Positions 60,732 to 64,000 of a stretch of DNA of 64,000 nucleotides are shown here, in pieces. Each line of letters starts with the position of its first letter. The first letter of the stretch is position 1. This stretch comes from Odontesthes bonariensis. Lineage: Eukaryota; Chordata; Actinopteri; Atheriniformes; Atherinopsidae. The position numbers and the translations under genes were made by a program. Location: contig NC_134515.1 in the NCBI RefSeq assembly GCF_027942865.1, positions 17,382,227-17,446,226 of the forward strand. Direction: 5' to 3'. Below the pieces are notes generated by a model. The model made no database searches. It had not been told where the DNA came from and worked only from the letters and a program-made list of their open reading frames with translations.

Positions 60732-62672
60732 GCACACAGATACAGAGAGACAGAAATAGCTCAATACACAAATACAAAACAGAATTTCACTTGCACACTG
60801 TAGGCAGATGTGAAAGCTGAAGCTTGTAGACAAATGGCCCACACGTTGGCTAGAATGTACTTTCACAGCCTAAGATAGAAATATGTCGTCTCGGTAACGC
60901 TGCAGTTTTTAAAATGAGACGTTGAATGGTAATTGTCAAAACATGTTCAACATACAGCAAATGAAATGTGGCCAGAGGCTGTAAAATCTTTGGAGAAAAG
61001 ACAGAGAGATGTAGAATTAGTGTTTATTTAAACCGAAATAGAGTTTCTCATATAGCAGGGTGGTGGGAATTACTTAAGTGAACATCAAAGAACGTCCATG
61101 TTGCGTCGGTAGTACACTGCCACTGTACAAGCAGTAGTTAACCAAAAAGAATGGTGGAAAATGTTCAACTTTTATTTGCTTTGTGTGCTGGTCTTATGAA
61201 CTCATGCGAGGGTGTGTTTGTTGCTCTTTTTTTTTTTTTTTTTTTTTAAATCAGGAATATCAGATTCCAGTGTTGCCTGATTGCTTCTCTTTCACAGATT
61301 TTCCAACAAGTGGACTTTAACAGGAAACCAGGCCGAATGAGTAATAAACCCATCAACTTTGCGGTCATCCTGAAGCTGAACAAAATCAACCTAATGGAGA
61401 AAGCCTACAAGGTAATCTTTACTGTGACCAGCTGGGAAAGAGTGGAAGCTGTTTGCATCTTTATTGCTCTTAGAAGGAGCAGCTGATCAGGCTGAGGTGA
61501 GCTGAGTGGCTCACTTAGCTTGTGTGTCTGCATAAGGGGATTGAGGGCAGCGCTGACAGCCCCTTGTCAGGGCTCTAAAACTGTCCCTGAGTCGCCGTGC
61601 TTAGTGCCGCAGCCAAGAGGATTGCAGGACGAATCACGGGGATTATCCCCCGCACTCCGCTCACTAGGACTGTTCACATTGCGGTCACCTGGGTAGCTGC
61701 CTCATAAACTCACAACAGACCCGTTTGAGCAAACAGATCAGCCTTAATTTGGAAACAAGTTGGTCTATGCAGGCTTGAAACGTTTGCATTTGTATTCACA
61801 AAGAGAAGCAGCTACGCTTCTAGCACCTACTCTGCTGAAGGCTTTAATTGTTGATTTATACTATTGTCAAGTTGCTCGACTTTGGTGAAAATGAAGTACA
61901 ACATGGGTTCAGACCTTCTTTAAAAAGATGTCGTGTCATTGGTTGTTGTTTTTTTTTTTTTTTTTTAATTCTCACACTTTTCTACTTGGTAGGGAATATA
62001 AAGACAAAGAAGGCTTATTCTAGTCATTGTTACACAGAGGTTTCAAAGTCTGGCTTGAATATTTTTTAATATTTTGTGCTGCTTGTTGACCAGGTGAGTT
62101 GTCTTTGAGTACGTAGTCTGCAGAATAAAGAGGATATCAGTACACTGAATTATACACATGAATGCAAAGTGTGAATTTTGTGGCTCTGTTTGACTTTAGG
62201 ACGGGTTGATTGACCAACTGTATGACCTGGTGCTGGAATACTTTCATACCCAGGCCAGCACCATTGGCTTCCCTGAGCTGGCCCTGCCCACCGTTGTTCA
62301 GGTATTTCAACCTTTTAAATCTCCACTCATCTGTAGAATTATACATGAGAAATGTCGAAAGTCATAATTAGAGTTTATGTACTGTATAGAGAATTCAGGT
62401 CCTGTTAATATGCTTCCTTCATTGGAAATGACCACAAATCCTCCAACGTAATGCATTTTTTTTGGGAGGGGGGGGGGACTTTTTTGGCATTTCCTTTTTT
62501 CTCATGCTCCTTTTCTGTGTCCCTGCAGCTGAAAGCTTTCCTGAAGGAATGCAAAGTGGCCAATTACTCGAAGCCGGTGCGCCAGCTGTTGGAGAAAGTA
62601 CAGGAGAACAGCAACTACATCACAGGACGGAGACAGAAGGCCGCCTTCGGAGTGGCTGATGCCGCCGCTGTG
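54213..62672 (+). CDS. noc2l: Noc2l (NIR), nucleolar complex protein 2 homolog, 14 exons, 3' end beyond the window
   Basis: Exons: 54213-54232, 54604-54723, 54820-55003, 55083-55326, 56425-56515, 56614-56692, 56926-57036, 57133-57246, 57418-57606, 58720-58859, 59499-59610, 61298-61411, 62200-62301, 62529-62672. Phases close exactly at 588 codons. Human NOC2L has about 749 residues, so roughly the last fifth lies past 64000. The N-terminus [22 protein letters not shown], split over exons 1 and 2, matches the family. Lys-rich and Asp/Glu-rich tracts follow ([23 protein letters not shown]). From about residue 215 the conserved Noc2 domain runs to the end ([54 protein letters not shown]). The protein works in 60S ribosome assembly with Noc1/Noc3 partners in the nucleolus. 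In vertebrates it also binds p53 and blocks histone acetylation. It diverges from klhl17. Confidence 0.95.
58243..58263 (+). repeat. Fragment of a fish SINE-type 3' tail
   Basis: 'tgcatttggcagacgct' in noc2l intron 9 matches the first part of a motif shared by many fish SINE copies, which usually continues into a TTTATCCAAAG-type text that is lost here. It is too short to assign a family. Confidence 0.3.
60535..60563. repeat. (GT)n microsatellite
   Basis: This is a perfect GT run of about 29 bp in noc2l intron 11. It is complementary to the CA run at 60697-60727. Confidence 0.95.
60697..60727. repeat. (CA)n microsatellite
   Basis: This is a perfect CA run of about 31 bp, followed by an imperfect CACG stretch. 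It pairs with the GT run upstream in the same intron. Confidence 0.95.
61412..62199 (+). other. noc2l: noc2l intron 12
   Basis: The stretch 61540-61720 has higher GC than the surrounding intron and contains a 'ggattatcccc' word. It might be regulatory, but nothing proves it. A T run lies at about 61950-61966. No exon was found. Confidence 0.5.
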
Positions 62673-64000
62673 GTGAGTGTGGGAGGTGCTGTGAAAGACG
62701 GGCTGCATCTCCAGGAATTTTTTCCTCATTTGCCTCATCTCTTTGGCTGTTCTGTTTCCTCATGTTAAGTTTTTGTGAAGTGTAAAGTAAGAGGGTGGTG
62801 CTCTACAATTACACTCATTTCAGTTTATTTTGCAACAGTGCACCTTATTAATTCACGTCATTAACCACTCACCACCTGTATTCCACTCATTTGGTACACT
62901 AAAAGGCCTTCAGACTACCTGGTATATTGAGACGTGCCTCTGAAGAGGCTGCGTGCTGTTCATATTGCACAAACTCACATCAAAATAATTAATCTATGTC
63001 AAAATATTACAGCAGATGTAGAGATTAGTACCACACATCTGCTTATAGTTGTTTAGTTACTTCGTCTTAAGCTCTAAACTATTGTTCAATGAAGGAACTT
63101 TTTTGTTCTGAGCTTTAAACTATTAGATTCTGGAATTTTAGTTTGAAGTATTTCACTGATTATCCGTGCAGATTCGATCACAAAATGAATTGGGCAAATG
63201 TGAGAATCAAGGTTTGGTTGTTTGAAGTCACTTCCAACTCAGAATCTCTACCCTGGTATTTTAATTTAGGCCTCATATGTTTGAAAATGAGTCGTCATAT
63301 GAGTTTTCAGAGTTTCAAAGGAAACCTGTCACTTGTCACTTGACAAGATTATCCAGCCTCTTCTCGTTATCTCCATCTGGCTTAAAGTTCAGATGTTTTC
63401 GCTGTACTCCAGAAATAGGATGTTGATAATCTTGCTTTTTGCTTCGATATTAACATCAGATCTCATCATTTATCATGTATATTACAGTTGCATTTGTTCC
63501 CCTAGCTGAAGAAACAAACAAGCTGATACTTTACTTTTAATTGGCTTTTTTTTCTTAAATTTTTTTTTTCTAAACCACGGGGAGTTGGCGATTGTGATTT
63601 CCAATTTGTCATTGAATGCACCACCAGAACATCTCTGATAATTGCCGTCACAAAAACAAAGAATAGTAAAATATTAATCCTATAAGCGGCAGCTCTTTAT
63701 GTTAGCTGCTAAAACCGTAAACAGAGGAATGGAGCAACAGTGAAGTTAGTGTCTCTCTGTCTGGTATAGCATGGAAAACACTGTGAGGTAAAGGAAAGGT
63801 GGTAGGAGAAATTCTCGAGGACTGAGGAAAAGACGACCACACTGCAATGAGAATCAGACCACATAGACACTAAATTGTGATGTAGGTCTGCATCAATAAA
63901 ACTACAAAGGTTTTATAGATCATTTACAAAAAGGGCTTTAGATGCTTTGTCTATTGCAGTCTTATCACACTGTTATCTGAAGGTTATGTCATGCATTTCA
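62673..64000 (+). other. noc2l: noc2l intron 14, 5' part
   Basis: After the donor 'gctgtg|gtgagt' the remaining 1.3 kb is AT-rich and has no acceptor followed by the expected next Noc2l segment (a Trp/Lys/Leu-rich text). The intron therefore continues past the window edge. T-rich tracts lie near 63547-63570. Confidence 0.7.

Larger units (their letters stand above)
59611..61297 (+). other. noc2l: noc2l intron 11 with opposed dinucleotide repeats
   Basis: This 1.69-kb intron carries a GT run (60535-60563) and a CA run (60697-60727) about 130 bp apart on the same strand. A T tract lies at 61229-61247, near its 3' end. No exon or RNA gene was seen. Confidence 0.7.

Noticed and set aside
1-64000. 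CRISPR arrays, operons, prophage or other prokaryotic systems
   Set aside because: The sequence is plainly vertebrate nuclear DNA with spliced genes. Short tandem repeats here are microsatellites without spacer structure.

Overview
This window is nuclear DNA of a ray-finned (teleost) fish. It has intron-rich, AT-leaning genes with GT..AG splice sites, many microsatellites, and fish-type Tc1, hAT-like and tRNA-SINE-like repeats. It holds one complete muscle gene, two complete genes on the minus strand and the 5' three quarters of a fourth gene. The order and orientation are perm1(+) / plekhn1(-) / klhl17(-) / noc2l(+). This is the same block that lies near the tip of human 1p36.33 (NOC2L-KLHL17-PLEKHN1-PERM1), so orthology is supported by both sequence and synteny. 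The species cannot be named from the sequence alone. All protein comparisons come from memory of the families, because no search was run.

Layout. 1-10.8 kb: gene-poor, with a retroposon tail, a foldback element and a short retroposon with target-site duplications. That retroposon sits directly upstream of an unassigned 44-codon candidate exon (7104-7234). 10.8-18 kb: perm1, with a probable muscle-type promoter, a non-coding first exon, a 3.5-kb coding exon and two small 3' exons. 18-20 kb: tail-to-tail spacer to plekhn1, holding a hAT-like palindromic MITE and a dead Tc1/mariner transposase. 20.0-33.0 kb: plekhn1, 16 coding exons, 709 codons. 33-40.4 kb: spacer with a full-length SINE-like element flanked by target-site duplications. 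40.4-53.9 kb: klhl17, 11 coding exons, 590 codons. 53.7-54.2 kb: head-to-head klhl17/noc2l promoter region. 54.2 kb to the end: noc2l, 14 coding exons (588 codons); the rest lies beyond the window.

The genes share a neighbourhood, not a pathway. Perm1 is a PGC-1/ERR-induced muscle regulator. Plekhn1 is a lipid-binding PH protein with an N-myristoylation-type start. Klhl17 is a BTB-BACK-Kelch actin-binding Cul3 adaptor. Noc2l is a nucleolar ribosome-assembly factor and histone acetyltransferase inhibitor. I rebuilt every exon by hand from splice signals, reading-frame phase and protein similarity, and the phases close exactly in all four genes. I found no prokaryotic system, CRISPR array, intact mobile element or convincing RNA gene. 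The strongest open items are the orphan exon at 7.1 kb, the repeated Y-x-x-F-F motif and conserved C-terminal hydrophobic module of perm1, and the shared klhl17/noc2l promoter.
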